The notes under the pieces were generated by a model, which saw only the letters and a program-made list of their open reading frames with translations, was not told the origin of the DNA and made no database searches. Below, one piece after another: positions 39,946-49,931 of a stretch of DNA of 64,000 nt (positions are counted from its first letter, which is position 1; each line of letters starts with the position of its first letter). The position numbers and the translations under genes were made by a program. The stretch comes from Bacteroidales bacterium (lineage in GTDB: Bacteria > Bacteroidota > Bacteroidia > Bacteroidales > UBA3663), in contig JAFZBE010000041.1 in the NCBI GenBank assembly GCA_017561935.1, positions 1 to 64,000 of the forward strand, in the 5' to 3' direction.

Positions 39946-42447
39946 CTACAACGAGGTGATGGCGCGACTGAGCTGTTCACCCAGGCCGATGGTGTAGCCT
40001 TCGGAGAGGAAGACGATGCGGTTGAAGGTGTCGGCGATGATGAAGATGGGCGGAGTGCCTTTCAGGTGCATCTCGGTGCATAGCTCGCTGAGGATCTTTC
40101 CGTCGATATCGGTGCCAATAACTGTTTTGTTGGGGAGGAGGGGATAATCAGCGAGATTGAATCTGTTGGCCTCCTGTTCGTTGCGGAAGAGGAGGATGAG
40201 GGTGCCACCCCATTTGTCGAAAGCTTCCTTGTATTGTGCGATGTCGCGCAGCGCGTGATTGGTCGGCTCGTTGCTTGGTGCGATGATACCGAGTATGTAA
40301 TAGCCGCGTCCTGTAGTAGAAAGTAGGGTTTTGATACCTCGCTCACGGTCGTTATAGAGATTCTCACTATTGAAGTTGCCGATGACTTGCAGTCCCGTTT
40401 CGGCTTGACGGAGTGCGAGGGGAAGTCGAGTGGTTTGCCCCTGTTCGATAGGAGCCACTTCGACATGAGCGAGTACGGAACCATTGGCCATGCGTGTGCC
40501 TGTAATGAGGAGGTAGTCTCCGCAGTCGAGTTGCTGCATTTTGCGGCCACCAAAGAGCGTTTGGAAGGTATCGTCCTCTCCATAGTTGAGTAGGGAGGCT
40601 ATGCCATCCTTGATTTGAGAAAGTGTGAAATGGATGTAATACTTGGGGTTGAGCTGGTATTTTGTGGGTTGCCATTGGAGCGCCAGGTTGCCTTTGGATG
40701 AGGCTTCGGATTGGGATTGGTGGAACGTCACATCTTTCCAGTCATGATTGTCGATCGAGGCCATCTGCACCTTGTGTGTTACTGGGTCGATGCGTGCAGG
40801 GATCTTGCAACTGCGTGCCAGGGCAACGAAGAGGATTTCGCGCGATACTGCATCGCAGCATTTGTATATCCAGGCTCCGACAGGACTCATGCGCAGGTTC
40901 TGCGGGTTGCGGAGGGTGTCGAGCTGGATGTTCTGATTCATCCAGGCGACGAGTTCCGACGGATTGTCCCGCCAAGCAGCTTGCAGTTCTACGGGTATCT
41001 TATGGGCGAAGAATGCCTTGTAGGGACGGAGCCCTTCGTTGGCGACGCGCGGATTGAGGACATATTGGACGTAGAAGCCATCGATGACTTCTTGATTAAC
41101 TGCGTCCAGACCGAAGAAGGCATCGTGGAGCACATCGGGGGTGATGTCGCGAAGGTCCTTGTCGGAAAGTGCAGTGAGCAGTTGGCGGCGCAATGTGACA
41201 GGAATGACTTGTCCCGCAATATCGGGTGCTTCAAGGAATTGACGTATCACTTCATGGTTGCCGCGAGAGGCGAGGATGAGCGGGTCGTCGGTGGTTGGGA
41301 AGGTAGCGATGTAGGCATTGCGGAGTGAATCCTCGTAAGCGAGGCGAAGGGCGTTGAACTCTCGTTGCTCGGCTGTAACTTCGGGTAACGTGTTTCGTTC
41401 GACAGGAGGCACAATTTCGATATCGAGACTGTATCGTTCGCCAGAATGATGACTGAGTGCCAATCGAAGCGTATCGGTGTCACCGATGTGTATCTTGTCG
41501 AAGCCGTAGGCTCCATCCTTGCAGGCCCAGCAGATGAGATCGCCTAGACCTGCCTGCATAGAGGTTATGCCGTTGTGGTCGGTATGATGACGGGCGACGG
41601 TATAGAACTCGGCATAGTTGTAGATCTTGAATTCCACCGTGGCATCGGCTACGGGATGGCCCTTGGTGTCGAGCACCTGTACGTAACTGCGTGCTACGGG
41701 TGCATAGCCGTTGGTGACATCGATTTCAGTGAAACAGGGGTTGCGCTGCATGACTTCTTCAGGACCGTCGTATTGGCCGAAGACCTTGGTGTGCATCAGC
41801 ATCGCGCGGGAGGCTGGGGCATTGAACCAACCGAGGTCGAGGACGGGTTCGGGTTCGCAGGCTCCGAGGAAGTGCCAACGTCCATCGGCCCATGCTTCGA
41901 CCCAGGCATGGTTGTCGTCGGTATGTGCCCAGCGTGGCGTATATACCTGGCGTGCGGGGATGCCGACGCTGCGCAGGGCGGCTACGAGGAAGGTTGATTC
42001 CTCACCGCAGCGACCGTAAGCCGTGCGGATGGTGGCCAAAGGCGACGAGGTGCGTTCGTCGGTAGGCTGGTAGGTGACGCGCTCGTGGCACCAATGGTTC
42101 ACTTCGAGGATGGCATCAGCCATCGAGAGGTCTTTGACGCGTTCTTTTAGTTGATCGTAGAAAACCATGCGACTGCTGTCGAGATTCTCGTTGTTGACGC
42201 GCACGGGGAGGACGAAGTGTCGCCATTCGCGTTCGGGGATGGTCTTGCCCCACGGCATCTCGCGGCGGGCTTGGAGGGAACAGTCGATGTTCCGAAGCCA
42301 GAAGTCGCGGCTGTAATCGACACTGTCGGGCAAGGGCATGGCGGCATAGAGGAAGTCGAGGGCTTCGTCGCGGGTGGTCTGATGGGGAATGGTACTGCAG
42401 GCAGAAAGGGCCAGCAGGGCGGTGGCTATGAGGAGGTGGGTTTTCAT
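39946..42447 (-). CDS. Transglutaminase-like domain lipoprotein
   Basis: An 833-residue lipoprotein (lipobox ALSAC, Cys17). A transglutaminase/cysteine-protease-like core lies near residues 110-200: the Cys in YGRCGEESTFLVAALRSVG, His in TDDNHAWVEAW and an acidic residue in GACEPEPVLDLG. A carboxypeptidase-like beta domain follows (VLDTKGHPVADATVEFKIY), then a long region and a C-terminal thioredoxin-like fold (GGTLILLFRNEQEANRF, GTPPIFIIADTFNRIVFL). It starts at ATG 42447, overlapping the cutC stop by four bases. The substrate is unknown; peptide or glycopeptide processing at the cell surface is plausible. Confidence 0.88.
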   Translation of the reverse strand: MKTHLLIATALLALSACSTIPHQTTRDEALDFLYAAMPLPDSVDYSRDFWLRNIDCSLQARREMPWGKTIPEREWRHFVLPVRVNNENLDSSRMVFYDQLKERVKDLSMADAILEVNHWCHERVTYQPTDERTSSPLATIRTAYGRCGEESTFLVAALRSVGIPARQVYTPRWAHTDDNHAWVEAWADGRWHFLGACEPEPVLDLGWFNAPASRAMLMHTKVFGQYDGPEEVMQRNPCFTEIDVTNGYAPVARSYVQVLDTKGHPVADATVEFKIYNYAEFYTVARHHTDHNGITSMQAGLGDLICWACKDGAYGFDKIHIGDTDTLRLALSHHSGERYSLDIEIVPPVERNTLPEVTAEQREFNALRLAYEDSLRNAYIATFPTTDDPLILASRGNHEVIRQFLEAPDIAGQVIPVTLRRQLLTALSDKDLRDITPDVLHDAFFGLDAVNQEVIDGFYVQYVLNPRVANEGLRPYKAFFAHKIPVELQAAWRDNPSELVAWMNQNIQLDTLRNPQNLRMSPVGAWIYKCCDAVSREILFVALARSCKIPARIDPVTHKVQMASIDNHDWKDVTFHQSQSEASSKGNLALQWQPTKYQLNPKYYIHFTLSQIKDGIASLLNYGEDDTFQTLFGGRKMQQLDCGDYLLITGTRMANGSVLAHVEVAPIEQGQTTRLPLALRQAETGLQVIGNFNSENLYNDRERGIKTLLSTTGRGYYILGIIAPSNEPTNHALRDIAQYKEAFDKWGGTLILLFRNEQEANRFNLADYPLLPNKTVIGTDIDGKILSELCTEMHLKGTPPIFIIADTFNRIVFLSEGYTIGLGEQLSRAITSL

Positions 42448-43112
42448 TGGGTGATGGAGACAACTTGGCGAACCAGATGGGGATCGGTGTAGGAAGAGTG
42501 CGACAAACGGAAGGAGCCGTGGATCTCGGTGGCACCGGTCGCGTCGAGGATGAGGCGGGCATTGGCGGGAGTGACGCCGGCACCGGGCATGATGATGATA
42601 CGGCCGTTGGCCTGGTGGACAAGTTCGCGCAACAGCGGGATGCCCGCTTGGGCTGTGGGAGCTTGTCCCGAAGTGAGGAGGCGAGTGCAGCCGAGGGCGA
42701 TGATTTCTTCGAGGGCCAGATGCGGATCGGTGCATCGGTCGAAGGCACGGTGAAAGGTCACTTGCATACCCTCGGCGGCTTCGATCAAGCGACTACAAGT
42801 CGGGACGTCGATGTTTCCATCGGGGGTCAATGCGCCAATCACCACACCATCGGCACCATATTGTTTGGCAAGGCTGATGTCGTGGAGCATGATTTCGGTT
42901 TCGGTGGCATCATAGACAAAATCCCCTTCACGTGGACGGATGAGGACGTGGAGTTTGATGCCCTCCAGACTGCGCGCTAACTTGATGAGTCCTGCGGAGG
43001 GAGTGAGCCCATCGAGGGGAAGGGCCGAACATAATTCGATGCGTTGGGCACCTCCCAACACAGCAGCTTGGGCGCTCTGGATGTCGCCCGCACAGATTTC
43101 AACTATTCTCAT
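42444..43112 (-). CDS. cutC: CutC family protein
   Basis: A 222-residue TIM-barrel of the CutC family, named for copper homeostasis although its enzymatic role is unsettled. Conserved parts are VEICAGDIQSAQAAVLGGAQ, RIELCSAL, GGLTPSAGL-like DGLTPSAGLIKLA, HVLIRPREGDFVY, GADGVVIGAL and VTFHRAFDR, then ILTSGQ-like LLTSGQAPTA. The start is ATG 43112, only four bases after the TATCTTTG element, so the message is predicted to be leaderless. The frame extending to 43232 lies upstream of the promoter. It is translationally coupled to the transglutaminase-like gene. Confidence 0.93.
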   Translation of the reverse strand: MRIVEICAGDIQSAQAAVLGGAQRIELCSALPLDGLTPSAGLIKLARSLEGIKLHVLIRPREGDFVYDATETEIMLHDISLAKQYGADGVVIGALTPDGNIDVPTCSRLIEAAEGMQVTFHRAFDRCTDPHLALEEIIALGCTRLLTSGQAPTAQAGIPLLRELVHQANGRIIIMPGAGVTPANARLILDATGATEIHGSFRLSHSSYTDPHLVRQVVSITQ

Positions 43113-43116
43113 GCGG

Positions 43117-43148
43117 CAAAGATACACTTTTCTTGAGGCATCTCCAAA
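43117..43148 (-). promoter_or_regulatory. Promoter for cutC, leaderless
   Basis: Minus strand TTTG (43148-43145), 20 bp, TATCTTTG (43124-43117), then CCGC and the ATG of cutC. Confidence 0.85.
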
Positions 43149-43174
43149 TATTTGCTCTCTTTTTTTGCACAACA

Positions 43175-43206
43175 TTTGGATATATTGGGAAAAACACTTA
43201 TTTTTG
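43175..43206 (+). promoter_or_regulatory. Promoter for the BNR-repeat gene
   Basis: TTTG (43175-43178), 20 bp, TATTTTTG (43199-43206), 27 bp apart from the divergent cutC promoter. Confidence 0.75.
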
Positions 43207-43235
43207 CAGCGAACATTTCGATAGAATAACATCTT

Positions 43236-44882
43236 ATGAAAACCACAGCTTTCTTAATCGTTGGTGTCATGTCATCGATGATGGCATACGACGCAATCGC
43301 CGATGAGGGTACACAGCGCGACGACACGTTGACCGTTGTGGCATCACAGTTCACGGCGGGTGACAACATGAGTGTATGCGACCCCGCTGGAAACAGAATC
43401 ACATTTCAGTTGAAAGAGCGCGCATTCGTGCCGCAAACGCAGCAGCATGTGCGTCAGGACAATGCCTTGGCTTTGTTAGGTCCGAGCCTCGACAAACCTT
43501 ATTATCAGATTCGCATGGCCTTACCTGTCCCTTCGGCCTATACACCTACAGAACAGGGCGCGTTGGTGGGGTTGGATGAAGGTGTGTATCATCACATGCA
43601 TTCAGCAGCGCTTGAAGCGTTGCCTAACGGTGACCTGTTGGCTATCTATTTCAGCACTCCAATGGGAAAGGCTGAGGCCGACACTTCGACGACTTTCGTG
43701 CAATGTCGAAGAAGGGCGGGCAATAACTATTGGGATATGCCTGAGCTCCTTTTCGACACGAAGGGTGGTAATGACCAGTCGGCCCTGCTCTATCGTGACG
43801 GCCAACGCATCTGGTTCTTTGGCGGTGGACGAGGAATGACCGATATGGTGCCGTTCCGCGTGTGCTACAGCGATGACAATGGAGCCACGTGGACATATAA
43901 TGTACCCCGATTAGACAAACCTGCCGAGGACTACACGGCCCAGCCCATCAGTAATGCCTTCCGCGATCCGGAGGGCAACCTCTATATCGCTATGGATGCA
44001 AAGGGTTCGCAGAGCTTCCTATGGCGCAGCAGCGACAATGGGGTGACCTGGCACGACATGGGTGGACGTACCGACAGCCGTCATTCAAGCATCGTGCCGC
44101 TCGACGAACTTGGGACTTTGCTGAGCATCGGCGGCAAGAACAACGACGTCGAGGGTTGGAACCCGCAGAACATCTCGCGCGACTGGGGTGCCACATGGGA
44201 GAAGGCCACGCCGGGAGTGATACCTCCACTGGGCACAGCGCAACGACCGAACATGATTCGCCTGCTGAGCGGCGACCTGCTGGTGGTGACCGATTCGTAT
44301 ATGCACAAGAAGAAGATTGCGCCACCTGCAGGCTGGAAACAGGGCAACGAGTGCGTGGCAGGTGTTTCGAAGGACAATGGCAAGACGTGGACCTTCAAAA
44401 TATTGCCGGGCACCTTGCCGCAGCATCATCGCGTGGAACATCCCTCGTTGGGATACGTCACCGTGCGCCAGTCGGACAATGGGATGATACATGTGCTTAC
44501 CACAACCAATTACCCAGGGTTGGAGATTGAGTTCAACGAGGCATGGTTCTGGAGCGCAGAGGGAGACTTGACATCCGACACGTTCAGACCTGAAAATTTC
44601 GGAGAAGGGTGGACGGTGGATCCCGCTACGCATACAGCCGTGTGGACACAGTATTGGCCGAATGGACAGAAGCGTGTGGAGAGCACATGGAACATCTGGG
44701 CCACGCCACGTGACGGACATCGCCCCTTGTGCGGACGCATCGCAGAAGGCCCTGCCCGTCATTATGACGAACAGGGCCAGCTGGTGGGCGAATATATGTT
44801 CCACAATGGAGTGCTGGTGGGACAGCCAAATCCAGCTGCCGAAGGGAGCACCGAAGGTGGAATCAAAAACGAGGGACTATAG
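43236..44882 (+). CDS. BNR/Asp-box (sialidase-like) protein with MORN-type tail
   Basis: A 548-residue protein with a weak signal peptide (about residues 1-22). The six-bladed propeller shows four Asp-boxes, [24 protein letters not shown] and SKDNGKTW. The FRIP-like arginine motif of true sialidases is not evident, so substrate and catalysis are uncertain. Near the C-terminus [11 protein letters not shown] and [20 protein letters not shown] resemble MORN-2 repeats, an unusual addition. It overlaps the end of the TerB-DnaJ gene by six bases on the other strand. Confidence 0.82.
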   Translation: MKTTAFLIVGVMSSMMAYDAIADEGTQRDDTLTVVASQFTAGDNMSVCDPAGNRITFQLKERAFVPQTQQHVRQDNALALLGPSLDKPYYQIRMALPVPSAYTPTEQGALVGLDEGVYHHMHSAALEALPNGDLLAIYFSTPMGKAEADTSTTFVQCRRRAGNNYWDMPELLFDTKGGNDQSALLYRDGQRIWFFGGGRGMTDMVPFRVCYSDDNGATWTYNVPRLDKPAEDYTAQPISNAFRDPEGNLYIAMDAKGSQSFLWRSSDNGVTWHDMGGRTDSRHSSIVPLDELGTLLSIGGKNNDVEGWNPQNISRDWGATWEKATPGVIPPLGTAQRPNMIRLLSGDLLVVTDSYMHKKKIAPPAGWKQGNECVAGVSKDNGKTWTFKILPGTLPQHHRVEHPSLGYVTVRQSDNGMIHVLTTTNYPGLEIEFNEAWFWSAEGDLTSDTFRPENFGEGWTVDPATHTAVWTQYWPNGQKRVESTWNIWATPRDGHRPLCGRIAEGPARHYDEQGQLVGEYMFHNGVLVGQPNPAAEGSTEGGIKNEGL

Positions 44883-45692
44883 GCCGCGGGCAGCCCAGAT
44901 GAGTTCTTTGGCGGCGTTTATTTCCTTGAACTTCTTTTCGGCAGCGGCCTTGACGTCGTCGCCGAGTGTAGCTACCTTGTCGGGGTGATACTGTAAGGCC
45001 ATCTGGCGATAGGCCTTCTTCACTTCGTCGTCGGTGGCTGTGGGTGCTACGCCCAATACCTTGTAGGCATCTTCGAGCTTGTTTGAACCGAGGTGGAGGA
45101 GTTTGTCCACCTCGTCGGTGCTGATCCCGAGCCATCGGGCGATGTCGCGGATGCGATCGACCTCGACTTGGGCCACCGTGCCGTCGGCCTTGGCGATCTC
45201 GCAGAGGAAGGCAATCAGTTGCAGCCGTTCTTCGACCGACATGGCCCCTGCCATCTGATTACAGCATTGGAGTATCTGCTGGTTCCACATCGTCGTGCCT
45301 ATCGACTTGTGTTTTTCAAATAGTCGGAGCAGGATCTCGTTGCCCTGTGTTTCAGCGGCAGTTCCGAAGTTGTTGCGCAGGGTGCGACGCACGTATTCCA
45401 TCTCGGAATGCATGATCTTCTGGTCGGCCATGATGATGTGCGACGACAGAAGGAGCAGCGAGAAGAGGTAGCTGTTGCGTTCGCCTTCCTGCTGCGTGCC
45501 ACGCTGCGTGTAGGTGGTTCGGTAAGTGCGGTTGCTGCTTGTGCGACCTTGTTCGAATTCCTTTGTTGTGAGATCGGTGCGGTTGCTGATAAGGTCGTCA
45601 AAGACGTAGCCAAGTGCGTATCCGGCGATGGCTCCAAAGGGGCCTCCAGAGAGCAAGCCGAGGAAGGCGCCTATCCATTTTGCGAATGCCAT
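44877..45692 (-). CDS. DjlA-like protein: TerB domain plus C-terminal J domain
   Basis: A 271-residue protein. A hydrophobic glycine-rich N-terminus ([20 protein letters not shown]) may insert in the membrane as in DjlA. A TerB-like helical domain follows ([34 protein letters not shown]), and then a J domain with the HPD motif in [13 protein letters not shown], near residue 235, which would stimulate a DnaK-type chaperone. The start is ATG 45692, 12 bp after the PPC-repeat gene on the same strand, so it is probably transcribed from it. Confidence 0.9.
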   Translation of the reverse strand: MAFAKWIGAFLGLLSGGPFGAIAGYALGYVFDDLISNRTDLTTKEFEQGRTSSNRTYRTTYTQRGTQQEGERNSYLFSLLLLSSHIIMADQKIMHSEMEYVRRTLRNNFGTAAETQGNEILLRLFEKHKSIGTTMWNQQILQCCNQMAGAMSVEERLQLIAFLCEIAKADGTVAQVEVDRIRDIARWLGISTDEVDKLLHLGSNKLEDAYKVLGVAPTATDDEVKKAYRQMALQYHPDKVATLGDDVKAAAEKKFKEINAAKELIWAARGL

Positions 45693-45704
45693 GGGGGAAT
45701 CTTT

Positions 45705-48700
45705 TTACTCAATAATCAGTTTCTTGCCACCCTTGATGTAGATGCCAGCGGGTAATGTGCTGATGTCGTCGCCGACATACTTGCCGTCGATGGTATAAAC
45801 CTTCTGGCTGAGTGATGGGTCGTCGGCACGAATGACATGGATGCCGTTGGTGTACGGGATGGCATCGGGGATGACCACTTCGGCATTGCCCACACGGTCG
45901 ATGGCGAGAACGTAGAAGCTATAGGTGGCACCATCGCCGCGAGGTACGTTATAGAATACCAGATCGGGGAACTGTCCTGCGCAGGTGTAGTCGCCACCGT
46001 CCTTCGAGACGAAGAGCTGGTAGCTATCGACACCTGAAGCTGCATCGTAGGAGTTGCAGTCGATGGCGATGAGCTCGTTGGCTGTGTCGTAGTGTGCCTG
46101 TGACATGCTGGTGACGGGCGGCGTGAGGTCGAGTGTGTTGATGTACTCGTTGGTCTCGATCGGGGTGTTCTTGTCGAAGATGATCTCGGCCTTGTTGCGG
46201 ATGACAGTGCCATCGCGCAGATCGGGCTTCAGGCTGACAGTGAAGGTGACGAAGCCCTCACCCTCGGGAGCATTTACGTTGGGTGGCAGCTCGATACCTT
46301 CGATGTCCCATGACAGGCGGTTGCCTTCGCGAGCCATCTTCCAGTTGTAGCCCACTCCATCGTGGCTTGTGCCGCCGAACTTCACTGAGTTCACGTCGAA
46401 AACTTCCTCGTCGAGAACATCGCTGATACGCACACGATAGGCTGCATCGCCAGCTTCGGCCTTGTTTTCGAACATGATGGTGTAGCTGATGATCTGATCG
46501 CCTGCGATGTAGTGCTGGTCGCCCACGCCCTGTGGACCCAGTATCTCGTTGGGATCCCACGAGGAAACAATACCGTTGATGGGCTGCTTGCCATCTCTCA
46601 CTTCGAGGTCGTCCTTGATGTAGCCCAGATCCTTGTAGATCCAGTACCACAGGCGGCGTCGCAGGTTGGGCACGATGTTCTGCATGATTTCGATTGCGCT
46701 ACCTACAGCCTTGATTGCTGTGCCGATGACGGGTATCTTGCCGATGCCCTTGACGCATGCCGTCTTGATGACCGACTTGGCGGTGTAAGCTGCCACGCCA
46801 GGCTTTTCGCCATGATACTGTTCGTAGGTGAGGTTCATGAACTGACGATATTGCCGCTCCTCCTGATCGTTGAGGGCAAGTACCTCGCCTGCGGTGCGCG
46901 AGACGAAGTGGTCGATGCCAAGCTGGTCCTGGACAATGTCCCAGGCGCAATCGACGACGAAGCCTATGACGACGGCCGTGGAGATAGGTTCGAAGGCACG
47001 AATCCTCTCGGCAACATCTTCGCCAGGACGGACGGGAATGAAGTTGATGTCACCCACACCTTCGCTGATAAGGTTGAACGTATAGAACTGCCAGGGGTCG
47101 AGACCCGGCACGATGAAGACGGCTGTACCCTCACAGTCCTCGCCCTCGACGAGTACGCTGTCGGCGGGAAGATAGGTGGTGCCCAAGTCGCCTGGCATCT
47201 CGAATCCGATGATGCTGATGTCGTTCGATGCAGAGATGACCAATGCTGCCGGCATGGTGCGCACATCGCTCGTATTGCAGATGGTGATCGGGTTGTAGCA
47301 AGCCACGCCCTTGCGCACGGTGTTGCGTCCACCGGCAATGACGTGCAGGCCAAGATAATTGGCATAGATGGGGCCACGTGCTGCCACTTCGGCTTCATCT
47401 TCGCCCATTACGATGCTGTAGCCGCCCTGACCGGTATAACGGTTCACCTTTAAGATAAGGTGGGTGGATTCATCGGTGTTATTGTAGTACGATGTGGTGA
47501 TACGGCTGCGCTCGACGCGATCGTTCTTGATCCACGAGAGCTTCGGTGAGCCGTTGTCGTTGTAGGTGCCATCCCAACGATACCAATCGACTGTGCCCAT
47601 GTTGAGCGAATGGGTAGTGTCGGGACAGATGGTGATGTCGATGATGTCGCGTGTGTATGTGCCCAGATCGTACCAGTCTTCGGTATTGCGGTCGTTATAA
47701 TAGAGGAATCCCAAGGTGGTATAGATGGTCTTGCCCTTCTTCAGATCCAGACGGCCGTCGAACGTGTTGTTGTCGTATTTCTCATGCCAGTAGGGGTTCT
47801 TGTTGAAGTGATAGGTGAGGGCATATCCACCTTGTCCGTTGTAGCGGTCCTGACGGATGAAGTAGGTGCCTGGAGCAAGGTCGGAAATTGTGAAGATGAC
47901 GGTGGTGTCCTTGTTGTAGCCGTCCATATCCTTTGCCGTGCGCCACGATATATCGGTGCGGTCGTTCTTGAAGGTGTAGAGGTTGAGGCTACCCAGACGC
48001 AGCGTGGTCTCGGTGGTGGTAGTGAATACAGCCTCGCCATCGGCAGGTACTTCGAAACGGTACCAATCGACACCGTCGGTGTTGTTGTAATAATTGTACC
48101 CCAGTCGGCCCGGCTGTGTGACGCCAGAAACAATCTCGGTGGCTTTGCTCCAATCATTATTGTCGAACGAATCGGGGCCATAAGGACTAGGCGTGAATTC
48201 GACCTTCAGTTTATAGCCACCCTGACCGTTGTAGCGGTCTTGACGGATGTAGTAGGTGCCAGGCGCAACATTGGCAATTGAGAAGACGACAGTGGTATCC
48301 TTGTTGTAGCCGTCCATATCCTTTGCCGTGCGCCACGAGACGTCGGTCAGGTCATCGCCCTTGTAGGTATGGAGGTTGAGGCTGCCCAAACGCAACGTAG
48401 TCTCGGTAGTGGTGGAGAATGTCAGGGTTCCCTCATCGGGGATTACGACCTTGAACCAGTCTGCACCATCAAGATCATTGTAATAGGTATATCCCAAACG
48501 GCCTTGCTGGGTTGTGCCAAGCTTGATTTCGGGAGCCTCCTTCCAATCGTTGTTGGGCTCTGGGTCCTTCTGATGACTGTTGGCATTGAAGGTGTATTTC
48601 AATGTGTAAGTGCCGTAGCCATTGTAGCGATCGAGGCGCAGGAAATATGTGCCGGCAGCGCAATTGACGATAGTGAATGTGACAGTGGTGTCCTTGCCGT

Positions 48701-49754
48701 ATCCGTCCATGTCCTTGGCGGTGCGCCATGAAATGTCGGTCTGGTCGTTCTTGTAGGTATGGAGGTTAAGGCTGCCCAGGCGCAGGGTGGTTTCGGACGA
48801 AGTGGTGAAAATCACCGTTCCTTCGTCGGGCACTACGATCTTGTACCAATCGACAACATCGGTCGAGTTCTGGTAGTCATAGCCCAGCTGTCCGCTTACC
48901 GAGGGTCCGGCATTCAGTTCGATGGCCTCCTGCCATGTGCCATTGGGCTCGGGATCGGCGGTGAGGCTATGCGAGGTGAAGTAATAGGTCAGCTGGTAGC
49001 CGCCCACGCCGTTGTAACGATCCTGACGGAGGAAGTATGTGCCCGCCGACACATTGGGGATCTCGAAGACGATTGTGGTATCCTTGCCGTATCCGTCCAT
49101 GTCCTTGGCGGTGCGCCACGAGACGTCGGAGCCGTCGGCCTTGAGTGTGAAGAGGTTAATGCTGCCCAGACGCAAGGCTGGGTCACTCTTGGTCTCGATG
49201 GTCAGTTTGCCATCTTCGGGCACTTCGAGCTTGAACCAATCGACATTGTCGCGGTCGTTGTAAAAGAGGTAGCCCATACGTCCCGGCATGGTCACGCCGT
49301 CGGTCAACGAGGCGGCTTGTTTCCATGTGTTGTTGGGCTCAGGATCGCTCAAGCGAGAAGGCTGGTTCAGTACGCAGATGATTTGGAACGTGCCACTTGT
49401 GGCATTGTTGGTGGGACTGCCTTTCACCCTCACCTTATAGGTGCCGATACCCATGTCGGTGCAGATGAGGATGTAACCGTTATCAACCCACGATGAACCG
49501 GTGCGCCAATGGGTTTCACCATCGACCTCGGCATAGAGGTCGAGACCGTCAAGGCGCACGTTGCTGACAGGAGTGACTGTGATGGTAGCATCGCCCTCAG
49601 TCTGCAGGGTAAGGGTGTACCATACTTCCCGCTGTGTTTCTGTGAAACGGGCAGTCTTCACATCCCCGTTCTCCAGCGTCTGTGCGTTGGATCTGCCAGG
49701 CAATGTGAGCGTCAATAGCGCCAGCAATAAAAGGTAGATGTTTCTGGTTTTCAT
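45705..49754 (-). CDS. Giant secreted protein with PPC-like repeats, DUF7619-like module and T9SS tail
   Basis: A 1349-residue secreted protein with signal peptide (residues 1-24). About six beta-sandwich repeats fill residues 25-800; four of them are close copies of 130-131 residues containing DWFK, TTLRLGSLNLHTYK, SWRTAKDMDGY and TYFLRQDRYNG. They resemble pre-peptidase C-terminal (PPC) domains, but no peptidase is attached. Near residues 1085-1220 a module with SSWDPNEILGPQGVG and NKAEIIFDKNTPIETNEYIN follows, as often seen in Bacteroidetes adhesins. An Ig-like domain and a final KVYTIDGKYVG, GIYIKGGKKLIIE tail of T9SS type end the protein. Likely cell-surface or released; function unknown. 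Confidence 0.85.
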   Translation of the reverse strand: MKTRNIYLLLLALLTLTLPGRSNAQTLENGDVKTARFTETQREVWYTLTLQTEGDATITVTPVSNVRLDGLDLYAEVDGETHWRTGSSWVDNGYILICTDMGIGTYKVRVKGSPTNNATSGTFQIICVLNQPSRLSDPEPNNTWKQAASLTDGVTMPGRMGYLFYNDRDNVDWFKLEVPEDGKLTIETKSDPALRLGSINLFTLKADGSDVSWRTAKDMDGYGKDTTIVFEIPNVSAGTYFLRQDRYNGVGGYQLTYYFTSHSLTADPEPNGTWQEAIELNAGPSVSGQLGYDYQNSTDVVDWYKIVVPDEGTVIFTTSSETTLRLGSLNLHTYKNDQTDISWRTAKDMDGYGKDTTVTFTIVNCAAGTYFLRLDRYNGYGTYTLKYTFNANSHQKDPEPNNDWKEAPEIKLGTTQQGRLGYTYYNDLDGADWFKVVIPDEGTLTFSTTTETTLRLGSLNLHTYKGDDLTDVSWRTAKDMDGYNKDTTVVFSIANVAPGTYYIRQDRYNGQGGYKLKVEFTPSPYGPDSFDNNDWSKATEIVSGVTQPGRLGYNYYNNTDGVDWYRFEVPADGEAVFTTTTETTLRLGSLNLYTFKNDRTDISWRTAKDMDGYNKDTTVIFTISDLAPGTYFIRQDRYNGQGGYALTYHFNKNPYWHEKYDNNTFDGRLDLKKGKTIYTTLGFLYYNDRNTEDWYDLGTYTRDIIDITICPDTTHSLNMGTVDWYRWDGTYNDNGSPKLSWIKNDRVERSRITTSYYNNTDESTHLILKVNRYTGQGGYSIVMGEDEAEVAARGPIYANYLGLHVIAGGRNTVRKGVACYNPITICNTSDVRTMPAALVISASNDISIIGFEMPGDLGTTYLPADSVLVEGEDCEGTAVFIVPGLDPWQFYTFNLISEGVGDINFIPVRPGEDVAERIRAFEPISTAVVIGFVVDCAWDIVQDQLGIDHFVSRTAGEVLALNDQEERQYRQFMNLTYEQYHGEKPGVAAYTAKSVIKTACVKGIGKIPVIGTAIKAVGSAIEIMQNIVPNLRRRLWYWIYKDLGYIKDDLEVRDGKQPINGIVSSWDPNEILGPQGVGDQHYIAGDQIISYTIMFENKAEAGDAAYRVRISDVLDEEVFDVNSVKFGGTSHDGVGYNWKMAREGNRLSWDIEGIELPPNVNAPEGEGFVTFTVSLKPDLRDGTVIRNKAEIIFDKNTPIETNEYINTLDLTPPVTSMSQAHYDTANELIAIDCNSYDAASGVDSYQLFVSKDGGDYTCAGQFPDLVFYNVPRGDGATYSFYVLAIDRVGNAEVVIPDAIPYTNGIHVIRADDPSLSQKVYTIDGKYVGDDISTLPAGIYIKGGKKLIIE

Positions 49755-49842
49755 AATTGTGTTTTTTTTGGTGAAAAGGAATCAAAGATAAAGATGCCGC
49801 AAATATAATGAATTTTTTGGAAAAAGGGCGGACTACAAATGA

Positions 49843-49878
49843 AAAAAGACTAACAAATTTTGTTTTGTTAGTCTTTTT
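49843..49878. terminator. Bidirectional intrinsic terminator after the MFS gene
   Basis: AAAAAGACTAACAAA (49843-49857) pairs perfectly with TTTGTTAGTCTTTTT (49864-49878). It ends leftward transcription of the por/MFS unit and isolates the PPC-repeat gene. Confidence 0.9.
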
Positions 49879-49931
49879 AGGAATAAACTGCTTTAAAAAG
49901 GACGTTTTGACACGTACACTGAGCAGTTCCG

